A DNA stretch of 64,000 nt from Mechercharimyces sp. CAU 1602 (GCF_024753565.1 NZ_JANTPT010000001.1:1026513-1090512), one strand, 5' to 3'; positions 8,675-17,735 are shown, counted from the first letter of the stretch. Numbers and translations: made by a program. Notes: generated by a model not told the origin, from the letters alone.

Positions 8675-9898
8675 ATGACGTGTTCTGCCTATGAAGTAGC
8701 CCTTTGTGTCCTCCATACATTAGAAAAAGCAGGTTATCCTGCTTATCTTGTTGGAGGATGTGTACGAGATCGATTGCTTCAAAAAGAACCAGTCGATTAC
8801 GATATTACTACCAGAGCTCATCCAGAAAAAGTGATGGAACTTTTCACCCACACCATACCGACAGGCCTCGCTCATGGAACCGTTACGGTTTTAATGGATG
8901 GGCATGCTATTGAAGTAACCACATTTCGCACAGAAGAAGGGTATTCGGATCATCGCCGCCCAGACCGTGTCACTTTTGTAACTGATTTAACAGCAGATTT
9001 AGCTCGCCGAGATTTTACTATTAATGCGATTGCAGAGGATTGCAGAGGTGAAAGGTTTGACCCGTTTGAGGGTCAAGCAGATTTAGCAAGTAGAGTTATC
9101 CGAACGGTGGGAGAAGCGAGTGCTCGTTTTCAAGAAGATGCTCTTCGCATGGTGCGTGCCATTCGCTTTGCTACTCAATTAGATTTTGTAATCGAAACAA
9201 AAACACGCTCGGCAATAGCGCATAATGGTTCACTCTTACATACTGTCGCGGTTGAACGAGTTACACGTGAGTTGGAGAAGATGTGGGGGTCAGCACAGCC
9301 GGCTCATGGACTAAAAGCAATAACAGAGTTAGGCTTATGGAACCACCTTCCCCCAATGAACAGCTGGGAAGGAAAGGGGAAAGATCTTCCTGTGTGGATG
9401 GTATCCGTAAATAGTATAACGAGTCCGTATCAGTGGTGGGCACTCCTATTATCTCTGCTTCAAGTACCTGTAGAACATGCAGACAAGCGTATGCGACAAT
9501 TACGAGTAAATCATAAAGTGGTACAGGAAGTGGCACTTCGCTATCAACTAGCGTACTCTTTTCCTGCTGCCATCACGGAGAGAAGAGGTAAGAAACTATT
9601 GCTTACACATGGTGTAAGTGCCGTATTAGAAGGATGTGAATTGGCGATAGTATTGCGTCAACTGCCCAGCTCGCTATATCCTTCTTTTCAGCGCTGGAAA
9701 GACGAGCTCGTAGTAACTCATCTCAGTCAGTTGGAAATTAACGGGGGATGCTTGCGATCTATCATCCCACGCCCCCCTGGACCATGGTTAGGTAACACGT
9801 TGGACGAGCTGTTGCTACGTGTGGCGTGTGCAGAAATCCCCAATGAGCGGGAGTACTTGTTGAAGGAGGGCATACGTCTTGCCAAAACCTATTCGTGA
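8675..9898 (+). CDS. cca: CCA tRNA nucleotidyltransferase
   Basis: Class II enzyme adding CCA to tRNA 3' ends. LVGGCVRD at 25-32 is followed by the metal-binding DYD (D41, D43); the RRDFTINA motif follows near residue 109. The 407-residue length fits. The last 20 bases overlap birA, whose ribosome binding site lies inside cca, so the two are translationally linked. Confidence 0.93.
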   Translation: MTCSAYEVALCVLHTLEKAGYPAYLVGGCVRDRLLQKEPVDYDITTRAHPEKVMELFTHTIPTGLAHGTVTVLMDGHAIEVTTFRTEEGYSDHRRPDRVTFVTDLTADLARRDFTINAIAEDCRGERFDPFEGQADLASRVIRTVGEASARFQEDALRMVRAIRFATQLDFVIETKTRSAIAHNGSLLHTVAVERVTRELEKMWGSAQPAHGLKAITELGLWNHLPPMNSWEGKGKDLPVWMVSVNSITSPYQWWALLLSLLQVPVEHADKRMRQLRVNHKVVQEVALRYQLAYSFPAAITERRGKKLLLTHGVSAVLEGCELAIVLRQLPSSLYPSFQRWKDELVVTHLSQLEINGGCLRSIIPRPPGPWLGNTLDELLLRVACAEIPNEREYLLKEGIRLAKTYS

Positions 9899-10859
9899 CC
9901 ATCTGTTACAGGTTCTACTGGATCGTTCGTCTGATTATCTATCTGGCACGGCTTTAAGTAGTCAGCTCGGATGTAGCCGCACAGCAATTTGGAAACATAT
10001 AAATGAACTGCGTGCCGACGGCTATGAGATTGAAGCTCGTCCTAACCAAGGTTACCGTTTATGCAACCAACCTGATCGGATGGAAGCAGCTGAGATTAAA
10101 GCTCTTCTTCATACCAAAAGTTTTGGCCAGTCGATCCGTTATTACTCTAGCCTTGATTCTACCCAAACGGCAGCCCATCAATGGGCACGATCTGGAGCCG
10201 AGGAGGGGGCGCTTGTGGTAGCGGAAGAGCAGACAGCAGGTCGTGGTCGTTTAGGGCGAAGCTGGCACTCTCCCGCCCAAACAGGTATTTGGATGAGCTT
10301 AATCTTGCGGCCGCCGATTCCGCTTACTCTGGCTCCGCAATTAACCTTGCTCGCCTCTGTTGCAGTTGCACAAGGGATTGAGCAGGCAACCGGGGTTTCT
10401 GCCTCCATTAAATGGCCTAACGATTTGCTTTTAGAGGGGAAAAAGGTTTGTGGAATTTTAACCGAACTACGAGGTGAGCAAGATCAAATCGACTATGTGA
10501 TCTTAGGGATCGGTATCAATGCTAAGGGGGTCACCCATGAGTGGCCAGAAGAAATTCGAGAACGTGCGACGATCCTTCCTACTACAAAGCGAAAATGGAG
10601 GCGCGCAGAACTTACAGCATTGATCTTGTACTCTTTGGAAATGCTATACCAACAGTATATGGATGAAGGATTTGCTCCTATTCGCACACAGTGGGAAGCA
10701 CGTTCTTCCATGTTGGGGGAGCGCATTAATGCTCGCACTGGGAAAGGATTTGTAGAGGGAATTGCCTGTGGATTAAACGATCATGGTGCACTCGTCGTGA
10801 CAACAAGTGAAGGTGAACAGCACCTTCTGTACTCGGCTGAAATTGAGCGGCAAGCTTAA
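9879..10859 (+). CDS. birA: Biotin--[acetyl-CoA-carboxylase] ligase and biotin operon repressor
   Basis: The first 65 residues form a winged helix-turn-helix and the remainder the biotin protein ligase, with the biotin loop GRGRLGRSWHSP around residue 118 and KWPNDL near 178. It biotinylates acetyl-CoA carboxylase and, with the DNA-binding domain, can repress biotin genes. TTG start 8 bases after AAGGAGGG. Length 326. Confidence 0.93.
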   Translation: MPKPIRDHLLQVLLDRSSDYLSGTALSSQLGCSRTAIWKHINELRADGYEIEARPNQGYRLCNQPDRMEAAEIKALLHTKSFGQSIRYYSSLDSTQTAAHQWARSGAEEGALVVAEEQTAGRGRLGRSWHSPAQTGIWMSLILRPPIPLTLAPQLTLLASVAVAQGIEQATGVSASIKWPNDLLLEGKKVCGILTELRGEQDQIDYVILGIGINAKGVTHEWPEEIRERATILPTTKRKWRRAELTALILYSLEMLYQQYMDEGFAPIRTQWEARSSMLGERINARTGKGFVEGIACGLNDHGALVVTTSEGEQHLLYSAEIERQA

Positions 10860-10930
10860 GTAGCCTTAACCTCTTTCTTCCCGTGAAATTATCGTGTACA
10901 ATGTTTATGAACAAATGACGACAAACGCTA

Positions 10931-10956
10931 GGGCGGCATCCAAAATGGAGACGCAC
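10931..10956 (+). ncRNA. pan-motif RNA hairpin, copy 1 (candidate)
   Basis: A small hairpin with GCG/CGC outer pairs and the core CC-AAAAT-GG followed by unpaired AGA. It lies in the leader of panB, resembles the second copy downstream, and fits the pan motif known from 5' leaders of panB operons, which are simple hairpins with conserved bulged A residues and often occur in tandem. Assignment is by eye. Confidence 0.5.
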
Positions 10957-11001
10957 CGACGAAGCGATTCTTTTTCGGCATCTGTTCACTACTTTATTCT
11001 G

Positions 11002-11028
11002 CTCTGAGCCCAATGGACGGAGACAGAG
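11002..11028 (+). ncRNA. pan-motif RNA hairpin, copy 2 (candidate)
   Basis: CTCTG (11002-11006) pairs with CAGAG (11024-11028). The interior repeats the pattern of copy 1: CC-AAT-GG, then GG and the unpaired AGA before the closing stem. A further small hairpin, GGTAT/ATACC, spans 11033-11050. Confidence 0.5.
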
Positions 11029-11050
11029 GAATGGTATGTTTGAAGATACC

Positions 11051-11105
11051 AACGCCCTTGTGTGCTCCTCACTCTATACGGTAGGAGAGAAGTGGCGTTT
11101 TTTAT
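11051..11105 (+). terminator. Intrinsic terminator in the panB leader
   Basis: AACGCC (11051-11056) pairs with GGCGTT (11094-11099), with an inner CTCCT/AGGAG stem, then TTTTTTATTT. It lies between the tandem RNA hairpins and the panB start, as expected for leader-controlled attenuation of panBCD. Confidence 0.75.
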
Positions 11106-11143
11106 TTCCTCGGGGCTTGTAGTGCAAACGAGGAGGAAGTGTG

Positions 11144-12022
11144 ATGACAAGCAAACGAAAAAAGGTAACCACTCGAACATTGCGCAAAATGAAAGTGGAA
11201 CAATCACCTATTACGATGTTAACAGCTTATGATTACCCCTCAGCCAAATTGGCAGACCAAGCAGGAGCGGAAATGATTCTAGTGGGGGATTCCTTGGGTA
11301 TGGTGGTACTCGGGTACGATTCAACGGTACCGGTTACGTTAGATGATATGGTACACCATACCAAGGCCGTAGCACGCGGCAGTAAACACTCCTTTATCTG
11401 TTCTGATCTTCCATTTTTAACTGCTCACTTGGGGCGGGAAGACGTGCTGCGGGCAGCTGGACGATTGGTACAAGAAGCTGGCGCTCACGCGGTGAAAATG
11501 GAGGGGGGCATCGAGATCATCGAGGGAATACGCGCTTGTATACAAGCGGGCATTCCGGTGGTCGGTCATCTAGGCTTAACTCCACAATCCGTACACCAGC
11601 TTGGAGGATATCGAATACAGGGACGTGATCTCGCATCAGCACGTGAAATTGTGGCCAACGCAAAACTTTTAGAGGAAGCGGGAATCTGCGCGCTCGTCTT
11701 AGAATGTGTCCCTGCTGAGGTTGCACAAGAGGTGTCTGCAACGATCGACGTACCGACGATCGGCATTGGAGCTGGTCGTCACTGTGATGGACAGGTACTT
11801 GTATACCACGATCTCCTGCAATACGGAAGCGATATTCATCCCTCCTTTGTCAAGACGTATGCCGATTTGGGTGAGCAGGCGGTAAAAGGCATGAAGCAAT
11901 TCATCGAGGAAGTGCGTGCTGGAGTATTCCCGGGCCCCGAGCATTCTTCACACTTATCAGAGGAAGTAGTCGAAGGTTTATATGGAGCAAAAAAAGAGGG
12001 GAGCGCCCCATGCACGTCATAA
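11144..12022 (+). CDS. panB: 3-methyl-2-oxobutanoate hydroxymethyltransferase
   Basis: First committed enzyme of pantothenate synthesis; it adds a hydroxymethyl group from methylenetetrahydrofolate to ketoisovalerate. The metal-site motif GDSLGMVVLGYDST (residues about 47-60) and later VKMEGG and GHLGLTPQ are diagnostic. ATG at 11144 follows AGGAGGAAG by seven bases; the GTG at 11141 is too close. It overlaps panC by 13 bases in a panBCD operon and lies behind an RNA leader. Confidence 0.95.
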   Translation: MTSKRKKVTTRTLRKMKVEQSPITMLTAYDYPSAKLADQAGAEMILVGDSLGMVVLGYDSTVPVTLDDMVHHTKAVARGSKHSFICSDLPFLTAHLGREDVLRAAGRLVQEAGAHAVKMEGGIEIIEGIRACIQAGIPVVGHLGLTPQSVHQLGGYRIQGRDLASAREIVANAKLLEEAGICALVLECVPAEVAQEVSATIDVPTIGIGAGRHCDGQVLVYHDLLQYGSDIHPSFVKTYADLGEQAVKGMKQFIEEVRAGVFPGPEHSSHLSEEVVEGLYGAKKEGSAPCTS

Positions 12023-12861
12023 CAGACATTGAAGCGATGCGCCACTATCGACAAGGTCAGGAAGGAAAGAAGATCGGCTTCGTTCCAACGATGGGGGCTC
12101 TGCATGCGGGGCATCTTAGCTTAATAGAACAGGCTCGGACAGAATGTGAAGCTGTCATCATATCGATTTTTGTTAATCCATTACAATTTGGGCCCAATGA
12201 AGATTTTGAAAAGTATCCACGTGAGCTTAAGCGAGATATTGCGTTGGCAGAGGGAGCAGGAGCTGATGTTGTCTTCGCTCCTACACAAACTGAGATGTAC
12301 CCTCGCCCCTTGGTAACGCAAGTGGTAGTTGCTGAGATTACCGAACGTTTGTGTGGGGCAAGTCGACCTGGACACTTTACTGGGGTTACTACAGTAGTCA
12401 GTAAGTTATTTCATATCGTCCAACCTACCCATGCTTATTTCGGTTTAAAAGATGCACAACAAGTAGCTGTCATCGAACGTATGGTGGAGGATCTACACTT
12501 CCCACTCGAAATCGTTCCATGTCCAACGGTTCGAGAAGAAGATGGTTTGGCTCTTAGTTCCCGCAATCGCTATTTATCCAAGCAGGAGCGTGAACAAGCT
12601 CCTATTCTCTATCAAGCTTTAACAAGAGCAGAAGCTAATTTGTTGCAAGGGAAATACAAATCAAGCGCTCATTTAGAAGAAGATGTTCGTACTCATATTA
12701 CCAGCCAACCTTTGGCACAAATCGAATATGTAGAAGCTCTTACCTACCCAGATCTTACTCCGCTCACCGACTTGCATTCACCTCTGATCTTGTTGTTAGC
12801 GGTTCGCTTCGGTGATACGCGGTTGATTGATAACATTTTACTCAATAAAGGAGAGCAATAA
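12010..12861 (+). CDS. panC: Pantothenate synthetase
   Basis: ATP-dependent ligase joining pantoate and beta-alanine. The nucleotidyl-transferase motifs [13 protein letters not shown] (about residues 26-38) and LSSRNRYLS near 180 are visible. Length 283 is normal. It overlaps the end of panB and is followed by panD after two bases. Confidence 0.95.
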   Translation: MHVITDIEAMRHYRQGQEGKKIGFVPTMGALHAGHLSLIEQARTECEAVIISIFVNPLQFGPNEDFEKYPRELKRDIALAEGAGADVVFAPTQTEMYPRPLVTQVVVAEITERLCGASRPGHFTGVTTVVSKLFHIVQPTHAYFGLKDAQQVAVIERMVEDLHFPLEIVPCPTVREEDGLALSSRNRYLSKQEREQAPILYQALTRAEANLLQGKYKSSAHLEEDVRTHITSQPLAQIEYVEALTYPDLTPLTDLHSPLILLLAVRFGDTRLIDNILLNKGEQ

Positions 12862-12863
12862 CT

Positions 12864-13247
12864 ATGTTCCGCCACATGATGAAGGCTAAAATTCATCGTG
12901 CCACGGTGACTGAGGCCAACCTTAATTATGTTGGTAGTGTGACCATCGATGAAGATATCTTAGATCAAGTAGATATATTACCAAATGAACAAGTACAGAT
13001 CGTCAACAATAATAATGGCGCTCGCTTAGAAACGTATGTGATTCCAGGAGAACGTGGTAGCGGTGTCATCTGTCTCAATGGCGCAGCAGCTCGCTTGGTA
13101 CAGCCGGGTGATAAAGTAATTATCATCTCCTATGCCCTTTTAAATGAAGATGAAATCAAATCCCATCAACCACGTGTTGCCATTATGGGTGAAGGCAATC
13201 GCCTTGAAGAAGTGATTGGTGAAGAGATTCACGCAACGGTATTATAA
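12864..13247 (+). CDS. panD: Aspartate 1-decarboxylase
   Basis: Makes the beta-alanine used by PanC. The proenzyme self-cleaves at Gly24-Ser25 (NYVGSVTID), which is intact, to create the pyruvoyl cofactor. 127 residues, the usual size. Last gene of panBCD. Confidence 0.96.
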   Translation: MFRHMMKAKIHRATVTEANLNYVGSVTIDEDILDQVDILPNEQVQIVNNNNGARLETYVIPGERGSGVICLNGAAARLVQPGDKVIIISYALLNEDEIKSHQPRVAIMGEGNRLEEVIGEEIHATVL

Positions 13248-13260
13248 CTGTCCTTTAGGT

Positions 13261-13298
13261 AACACCCCCTGCTTCAATGGAAGCAGGGGGTGTTTGTA
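13261..13298 (+). terminator. Terminator after panBCD
   Basis: AACACCCCCTGCTT (13261-13274) pairs exactly with AAGCAGGGGGTGTT (13281-13294) around CAATGG. The T tract is short. Confidence 0.8.
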
Positions 13299-13358
13299 TG
13301 TAATCAGACGTTTTGGAGAACGCTAGGGTTGAGTATGGCGGATGAGGAGGGGACACCT

Positions 13359-14735
13359 ATGTTTCAAGAGTGGGTGCATGGTGTACAGCAGGAGTTACAA
13401 ACCATCGATTGTCATTTTGCACAGTGCGATGAATCACAACGCGGATTACTTAAGACACGCTTTCAACAGATCCAGGCCTCTTCACGGCAGCTTTTAGAAG
13501 TGTGGGCAACAGTGGAGGATCAGTTGGCACACCTTGTAAAGCATCATCCTGAACTTACCTCGACGGAAGCGGAGGAGATGGATGGGGAGTTTTGGATTCA
13601 TGCAGATACCATTCGCTCTTTCCGTCACGGACAAGGGTATTATCAGTTGAAAATGTTTGCAGAAGCCCATCCATATTTTAAAGAGGTAGTAGAGACCGAA
13701 CCCACTTTTTTGTTAGGGCGTCTGTACTTGGCGCTTAATTTGTTTCAGGAACAACAGTGGAGCGAAGCAGAAGTTCAATTTACACAAGTGGCAGACGAGG
13801 GAGTAAAGGAATCATATCTTCCCTTTGCTGCATTTGCCCATCATATGTTAGGGTGTATTGCTGTCTCCCGCGGACAGGAAGAAGAAGCGATCGCTTCCTT
13901 TCAAGAAGCAATCGCTCTTAAGAAGGAGAATGCAGATACATGGTTTAACTTAGGTGCCTGCTATTATCGGTTGGGACGCTATGAAGATGCGATTGTGCGC
14001 CTCTATCAGGTGCTATCCTTAAATGAACAAGACTGGGAAGCGATGCACCTACTAGCTGAGTGTTATAAAGAGAGTGGGCAGTGGAAAAGTGTTCTTTATT
14101 GGCGCTTGTCTGCTATGAAGAAAAGTCATCATCCCACCATTATCAAAGCACTTGCCCATGATTGCGAAGAACGGGGTCAACCTGCGGAGGCTGTGGGATG
14201 GTATAAAAAGCTGTTGCGCTGTGATCCGTGGTCGGTTGTAGCCTATCATGGATTGGCTTGGAATAACTGGGCCTTACACAAACGAGCCGAGGCGCGCTGT
14301 TGGTTAAAAAAAGGTTTATCCCTTCATCCCAACCACCCCGATCTCCTCTTTTTTCATATATGGTGTGCCATTCAAGAAGGAGAGCTAACAACTGCTGAGA
14401 AAGCACCTCGTTATGTAACAAATGAATTGCTGCAACATCCTGTCTGGCTTGTGATGCGTTCACGTCTAGCCATGCAAAAAAAACAGATCACGGTCGCGAA
14501 GGAATTGGCAACTGCGGCCACTCAAAACAAGGTTCCTGCGATGAGAGCCTTAGGATATTTCCAGTTAGGACAAATATGCATCGAAGAAAAAGATGCGGGA
14601 GAGGCAATTTCGCATTTTCGACAAGCAGGTCAACTTTGTCCGGCTTGGAAAGAACCTGCATTTTATGAAGGTGTTTGCCATTTTCTAGAAGGTCGAGTGG
14701 AAAAAATGCAAGAATGCTGGCAATATATATGCTAA
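13359..14735 (+). CDS. Tetratricopeptide repeat protein
   Basis: 458 residues, acidic at the N-terminus and then a series of TPR-like helical pairs, the clearest around EEEAIASFQEAIALKKENADTW and the following YRLGRYEDAI unit. TPR arrays bind partner proteins; no enzyme domain is seen and the partner is unknown. ATG at 13359 follows GAGGAGGGG by six bases; the longer frame starts inside the panD terminator. It occupies the place held by dinG in Bacillus and lies 18 bases upstream of ku, so the two may be co-transcribed. Confidence 0.7.
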   Translation: MFQEWVHGVQQELQTIDCHFAQCDESQRGLLKTRFQQIQASSRQLLEVWATVEDQLAHLVKHHPELTSTEAEEMDGEFWIHADTIRSFRHGQGYYQLKMFAEAHPYFKEVVETEPTFLLGRLYLALNLFQEQQWSEAEVQFTQVADEGVKESYLPFAAFAHHMLGCIAVSRGQEEEAIASFQEAIALKKENADTWFNLGACYYRLGRYEDAIVRLYQVLSLNEQDWEAMHLLAECYKESGQWKSVLYWRLSAMKKSHHPTIIKALAHDCEERGQPAEAVGWYKKLLRCDPWSVVAYHGLAWNNWALHKRAEARCWLKKGLSLHPNHPDLLFFHIWCAIQEGELTTAEKAPRYVTNELLQHPVWLVMRSRLAMQKKQITVAKELATAATQNKVPAMRALGYFQLGQICIEEKDAGEAISHFRQAGQLCPAWKEPAFYEGVCHFLEGRVEKMQECWQYIC

Positions 14736-14753
14736 GTGAGAGGAGGAACAACG

Positions 14754-15554
14754 ATGCATACGATGTGGAAAGGATCTATTCAATTTGGGATGGTGCATAT
14801 CCCGGTAAAAATGTATGCTGCTACGGAAAAGCAGTCTATTCCTTTTCGTTATTTACACAAAGAGTGTCAAACCCCTGTAAAAAATGTACGTTACTGTCCC
14901 CATTGTGAGAAAGATGTATCGTGGGAAGAGATCATAAAGGGAGTAGAGTATGAAGAAGGAAAATTTGTATTGATGGATCAAGAGGATCTCAAAGCCCTGC
15001 AACCGGATAATAGCAAAGCAATCAAGATATTAGATTTTGTACAGTTAGAAGAGATTGATCCGATCTATTTTGATCGAACTTACTTCCTAGGACCGGCCGA
15101 CACAGGAGAGCATGCCTATGCATTGTTGCGATCCGCATTGGAACAAACGGGAAAGATCGGGGTAGCACAAATTACGATTCGCTCGAAACAATCCCTAGCA
15201 GTAGTCCGGGTCTATGAGGGTTGTCTCGTCATGGAGACAATCTTTTATCCTGCCGAAGTGCGCCATGTGACTCATGTGCCCGGGGTACCTGCCAGTGATA
15301 CTGAATTACCAGCCAAAGAGCTAAAAATGGCACAACAGTTGATTGAGAATTTGTCCACTTCTTTTACACCGGAGAACTACACAGATACGTACCGCCAAGC
15401 ATTACAAGAAGCAATTGAACAAAAGGTAGCAGGAAAAGAAGTGGTGGAAGCCAAAGGGAACGAACCGGAAAAAGTGGTCGATTTAATGGAGGCCCTAAAA
15501 CAAAGTTTGGAAAAGACAAAGACAGGAAAAGAAAAAAGCAAAAAGAAGGCCTAA
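14754..15554 (+). CDS. ku: Non-homologous end joining protein Ku
   Basis: Bacterial Ku homodimer ring protein that threads onto double-strand break ends and recruits the ligase. Starts with the typical TMWKGSIQFGMVHIPVKMY and contains CP-H-C-like and LGPAD segments of the Ku core; the last 30 residues are lysine-rich, as in the C-terminal DNA-binding extension. 266 residues. ATG at 14754 follows AGGAGG by seven bases. The matching ligase and polymerase genes lie 0.6 and 2.2 kb downstream. Confidence 0.93.
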   Translation: MHTMWKGSIQFGMVHIPVKMYAATEKQSIPFRYLHKECQTPVKNVRYCPHCEKDVSWEEIIKGVEYEEGKFVLMDQEDLKALQPDNSKAIKILDFVQLEEIDPIYFDRTYFLGPADTGEHAYALLRSALEQTGKIGVAQITIRSKQSLAVVRVYEGCLVMETIFYPAEVRHVTHVPGVPASDTELPAKELKMAQQLIENLSTSFTPENYTDTYRQALQEAIEQKVAGKEVVEAKGNEPEKVVDLMEALKQSLEKTKTGKEKSKKKA

Positions 15555-15853
15555 GGCGAGTTTCCTCGCCAGTAGCGCACATAAGAATCATCTGTGGTAG
15601 GCGTTTTTTCTATTACCTTTCCAGTAGCATCTATTTTTACTTCAACTTTGCGGTAATGCTCTACCTGCCATTCATCTGTGTCTGTGGTTTCCTCCTTTTC
15701 CATTTCATATACAGTCCAGGCGGAATCATGATCTGTCTGCACAACACTTTGATCGATGGGTGGAATGTCAACTAAACGGCTAACACCCAACATGACAAGT
15801 AGCATCATATTAGTAACCAAGATGGTTGCTGTAACGATCTGTGTTCTACTCAT
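15551..15853 (-). CDS. Small membrane-anchored protein of unknown function
   Basis: 100 residues: one N-terminal membrane helix (about 7-25) and a hydrophilic domain rich in acidic and threonine residues with a possible PepSY-like strand pattern (VEVKIDATGKVIE). No family recognised. ATG follows AAGGAGGAAAAG by eight bases. It is the second gene of a two-gene minus-strand unit lying between ku and the ligase, converging on ku with a four-base overlap. Confidence 0.6.
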   Translation of the reverse strand: MSRTQIVTATILVTNMMLLVMLGVSRLVDIPPIDQSVVQTDHDSAWTVYEMEKEETTDTDEWQVEHYRKVEVKIDATGKVIEKTPTTDDSYVRYWRGNSP

Positions 15854-15866
15854 CTACTTTTCCTCC

Positions 15867-16040
15867 TTACCAAAAGCCTGGAATCAGCCACCAGGCGACA
15901 ATAATCACTGATGCATGATAAAGCAAATCTAAAAAGTTGTGTTTGTCCGTTGCGTGTGAGCTTTGCGTCAACAGATAAAATCCATATGCAAAGCGAATGA
16001 TAATAATGGTGAGTGCAATTTGAATCAGGATAGTGGGCAC
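15867..16040 (-). CDS. Small two-helix membrane protein
   Basis: 57 residues with two hydrophobic helices joined by a short charged loop (SSHATDKHNF), ending in WWLIPGFW. A GTG at 16040 with AAAGGAG eight to nine bases upstream is preferred to a longer frame that starts at 16091. Not recognised. It lies 13 bases upstream of the 100-residue membrane protein and is divergent from the ligase gene. Confidence 0.55.
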   Translation of the reverse strand: MPTILIQIALTIIIIRFAYGFYLLTQSSHATDKHNFLDLLYHASVIIVAWWLIPGFW

Positions 16041-16112
16041 ACTAGATCTCTCCTTTCTTATGCTTATGTTGTTAGAATCATTAGATACCACTCACAGAAA
16101 AGAGTGCAAGAG

Positions 16113-17009
16113 ATGTTAAAGCCGATGGAGCCAGTGCTAAGCACAACGGTAATAGAAACAAAAGAGTATCTATATCAAGTAAAGTGGGACGGTATACGTA
16201 TCATTGCAGAAGTAGAGGGGTCCTCGTGTCGACTATATACTCGTCATGGCAATGAGAGGACGAAAGTATATCCGGAAGTTACTACTGCCCTTGCAACCGA
16301 TAAATCTTCTCTTCTTCTCGATGGAGAGATGGTTGTGATTCACCAAGGAACATCTGATTTTCACCAAATATTAAAGAGGGATCGCGCGCAAAAAGAGGAG
16401 AAAATTAAAGCTCTGCAGTCTTCTAATCCAGCAGTCTATATGATATTCGACTTATTATCCTATAATGGGAATGAATTACTTACTACTCCTCTATCTGAGC
16501 GGCTAACGCTTTTGGACTCACTTTCTTTTACCGCACCAAGCTTACAAGTATGTCCTTCAAATGATGATGGAGGTCACCTGTTTGCTGCTACGAAAGAGCT
16601 GGGATGGGAAGGAATTGTTATGAAAGAGCGAGATGGTCTCTATTACCCCGGACAAAAACATCCTACTTGGAAAAAAGCGAAACACTTCGATAATATAGAA
16701 GCGACCGTGGGGGGAGTTCTCCTGCGTGATGGTCGTGCTGTTTCCTTACTTCTAGGAAGACGGGACGAAGGAAAGCTCTTAAACTATATCGGACGAGTAC
16801 GCTCGGGATTAAATCAAGCATCCCTTCATGTGCTCACTGCTTCACTTCCCTCACTATCCCAATCAACCTCCCCTTTCACTTCCGAACCGCCTATCCCTTC
16901 TTCTCATGCCGTGCAATGGCTACATCCAGTCTTGACATGCTCCATTCAATATTTAGGATGGACACCTGCTCAGACACTTCGCCATGCTACACTGCTCGGT
17001 TTCTATTAA
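16113..17009 (+). CDS. Stand-alone ATP-dependent DNA ligase (LigD ligase type)
   Basis: Nucleotidyltransferase and OB domains of an NHEJ ligase in 298 residues. Motif I is K24-W-D-G with the adenylated lysine; later LLLDGEMVV, EGIVMKERDG and WKKAKH correspond to motifs III, IV and V. No polymerase or phosphoesterase domain is attached; the polymerase is a separate gene at 17736. The start is chosen by homology because the upstream bases hold the divergent small gene; its ribosome binding site is weak. Confidence 0.88.
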   Translation: MLKPMEPVLSTTVIETKEYLYQVKWDGIRIIAEVEGSSCRLYTRHGNERTKVYPEVTTALATDKSSLLLDGEMVVIHQGTSDFHQILKRDRAQKEEKIKALQSSNPAVYMIFDLLSYNGNELLTTPLSERLTLLDSLSFTAPSLQVCPSNDDGGHLFAATKELGWEGIVMKERDGLYYPGQKHPTWKKAKHFDNIEATVGGVLLRDGRAVSLLLGRRDEGKLLNYIGRVRSGLNQASLHVLTASLPSLSQSTSPFTSEPPIPSSHAVQWLHPVLTCSIQYLGWTPAQTLRHATLLGFY

Positions 17010-17010
17010 T

Positions 17011-17036
17011 AACACCCCGGGTAATCCGGGGTGTTA
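17011..17036. terminator. Hairpin terminator after the ligase gene
   Basis: AACACCCCGG (17011-17020) pairs exactly with CCGGGGTGTT (17026-17035). The T tract is weak in both directions. It separates the ligase from the convergent Pro/Tyr-rich gene. Confidence 0.7.
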
Positions 17037-17038
17037 TG

Positions 17039-17368
17039 TTAATACAGTGGCCTAAAGGGGAAATAAAGCGGCCGATAGAAGGGGACATAAGGGGGAAATA
17101 TAGGATAGGGGCGATATAGGGGGTAGGGAGGAGGATAGGTATGACGGTAAGGAGGAGGATAGCGAGGATAAGGTCGGTATGGAGGAGGAGGAGGGGGTGG
17201 TCGCTGAGCGACACGCAATGAATCTTTTTCATCCCTGGTTTTCTCCTGCATAGCTGGCTCAGCTGGGTTATCCGACTGGTGGGCAATCACATCTATTTTG
17301 TTCTGTTTCTCTTTTTTTGTAGGGGATGATGTTTCAGTGTCAACTTTCACTTTGCGTTTTTTCGGCAA
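17039..17368 (-). CDS. Pro/Tyr-rich low-complexity protein
   Basis: 109 residues. Residues 1-55 are charged, lysine- and glutamate-rich; the rest is proline, tyrosine, arginine and phenylalanine in short repeats of the type PPYR/YPxY with a run of seven prolines. Composition is like spore coat or exosporium matrix proteins, which is an inference. TTG at 17368 is chosen because GGGAGG lies eight bases upstream; the GTG at 17377 overlaps that site. Confidence 0.55.
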   Translation of the reverse strand: MPKKRKVKVDTETSSPTKKEKQNKIDVIAHQSDNPAEPAMQEKTRDEKDSLRVAQRPPPPPPPYRPYPRYPPPYRHTYPPPYPLYRPYPIFPPYVPFYRPLYFPFRPLY

Positions 17369-17383
17369 ACGATTCACCTCCCA

Positions 17384-17617
17384 TCACCAAAAGAAGCGCC
17401 GTCCATAAAATCCTCTCCGATAAAAAGGGAGACCAAAGAACGGGAAGAAAGGGAATCCAAAGAAGAAGGGGAATAATAAGAATGAAGTTTGTGCCATTCC
17501 CAAGTTGTTATAAGAGTATTGCAGAGTTCGCGGTTCAGGATAAGTGGGGTATTGATAGGAAAGACTATGCTTTCCTGTCCGCGAAGACTCCGGATAGTAA
17601 TCATCTGCTGGGGCCAT
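17384..17617 (-). CDS. Tyr/Phe-rich small protein
   Basis: 77 residues. An N-terminal Tyr/Ser/Pro-rich half is followed by a very aromatic tail of Phe, Pro, Gly and Arg, ending RRFFW. The ATG at 17617 follows AAGGAG with 11 bases. It lies 15 bases upstream of the Pro/Tyr-rich gene on the same strand, so both are probably one unit. No family recognised; a structural spore role is only a guess. Confidence 0.5.
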   Translation of the reverse strand: MAPADDYYPESSRTGKHSLSYQYPTYPEPRTLQYSYNNLGMAQTSFLLFPFFFGFPFFPFFGLPFYRRGFYGRRFFW

Positions 17618-17735
17618 AGTTATTTGTACTCCTTCCACAATTTCTAGGTTCACTATCAATGTATGTGGTCAAATGCGCTCTGGACATTTGTCCACCATAA
17701 TTTAGGCATCTGCCTACATCATAAGGAGAGTTGAG

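Noticed and set aside
16987-17286. Second Pro/Leu-rich minus-strand frame overlapping the Pro/Tyr-rich gene
   Set aside because: It reads the same low-complexity DNA in another frame and crosses the ligase terminator; the frame with the GGGAGG-spaced start is preferred.
17350-17368. PKKRKV at the start of the Pro/Tyr-rich protein, identical to the SV40 nuclear localisation signal
   Set aside because: It is a short basic motif in a bacterial protein with a charged head; a nuclear function is not sensible without any host link, so coincidence is assumed.
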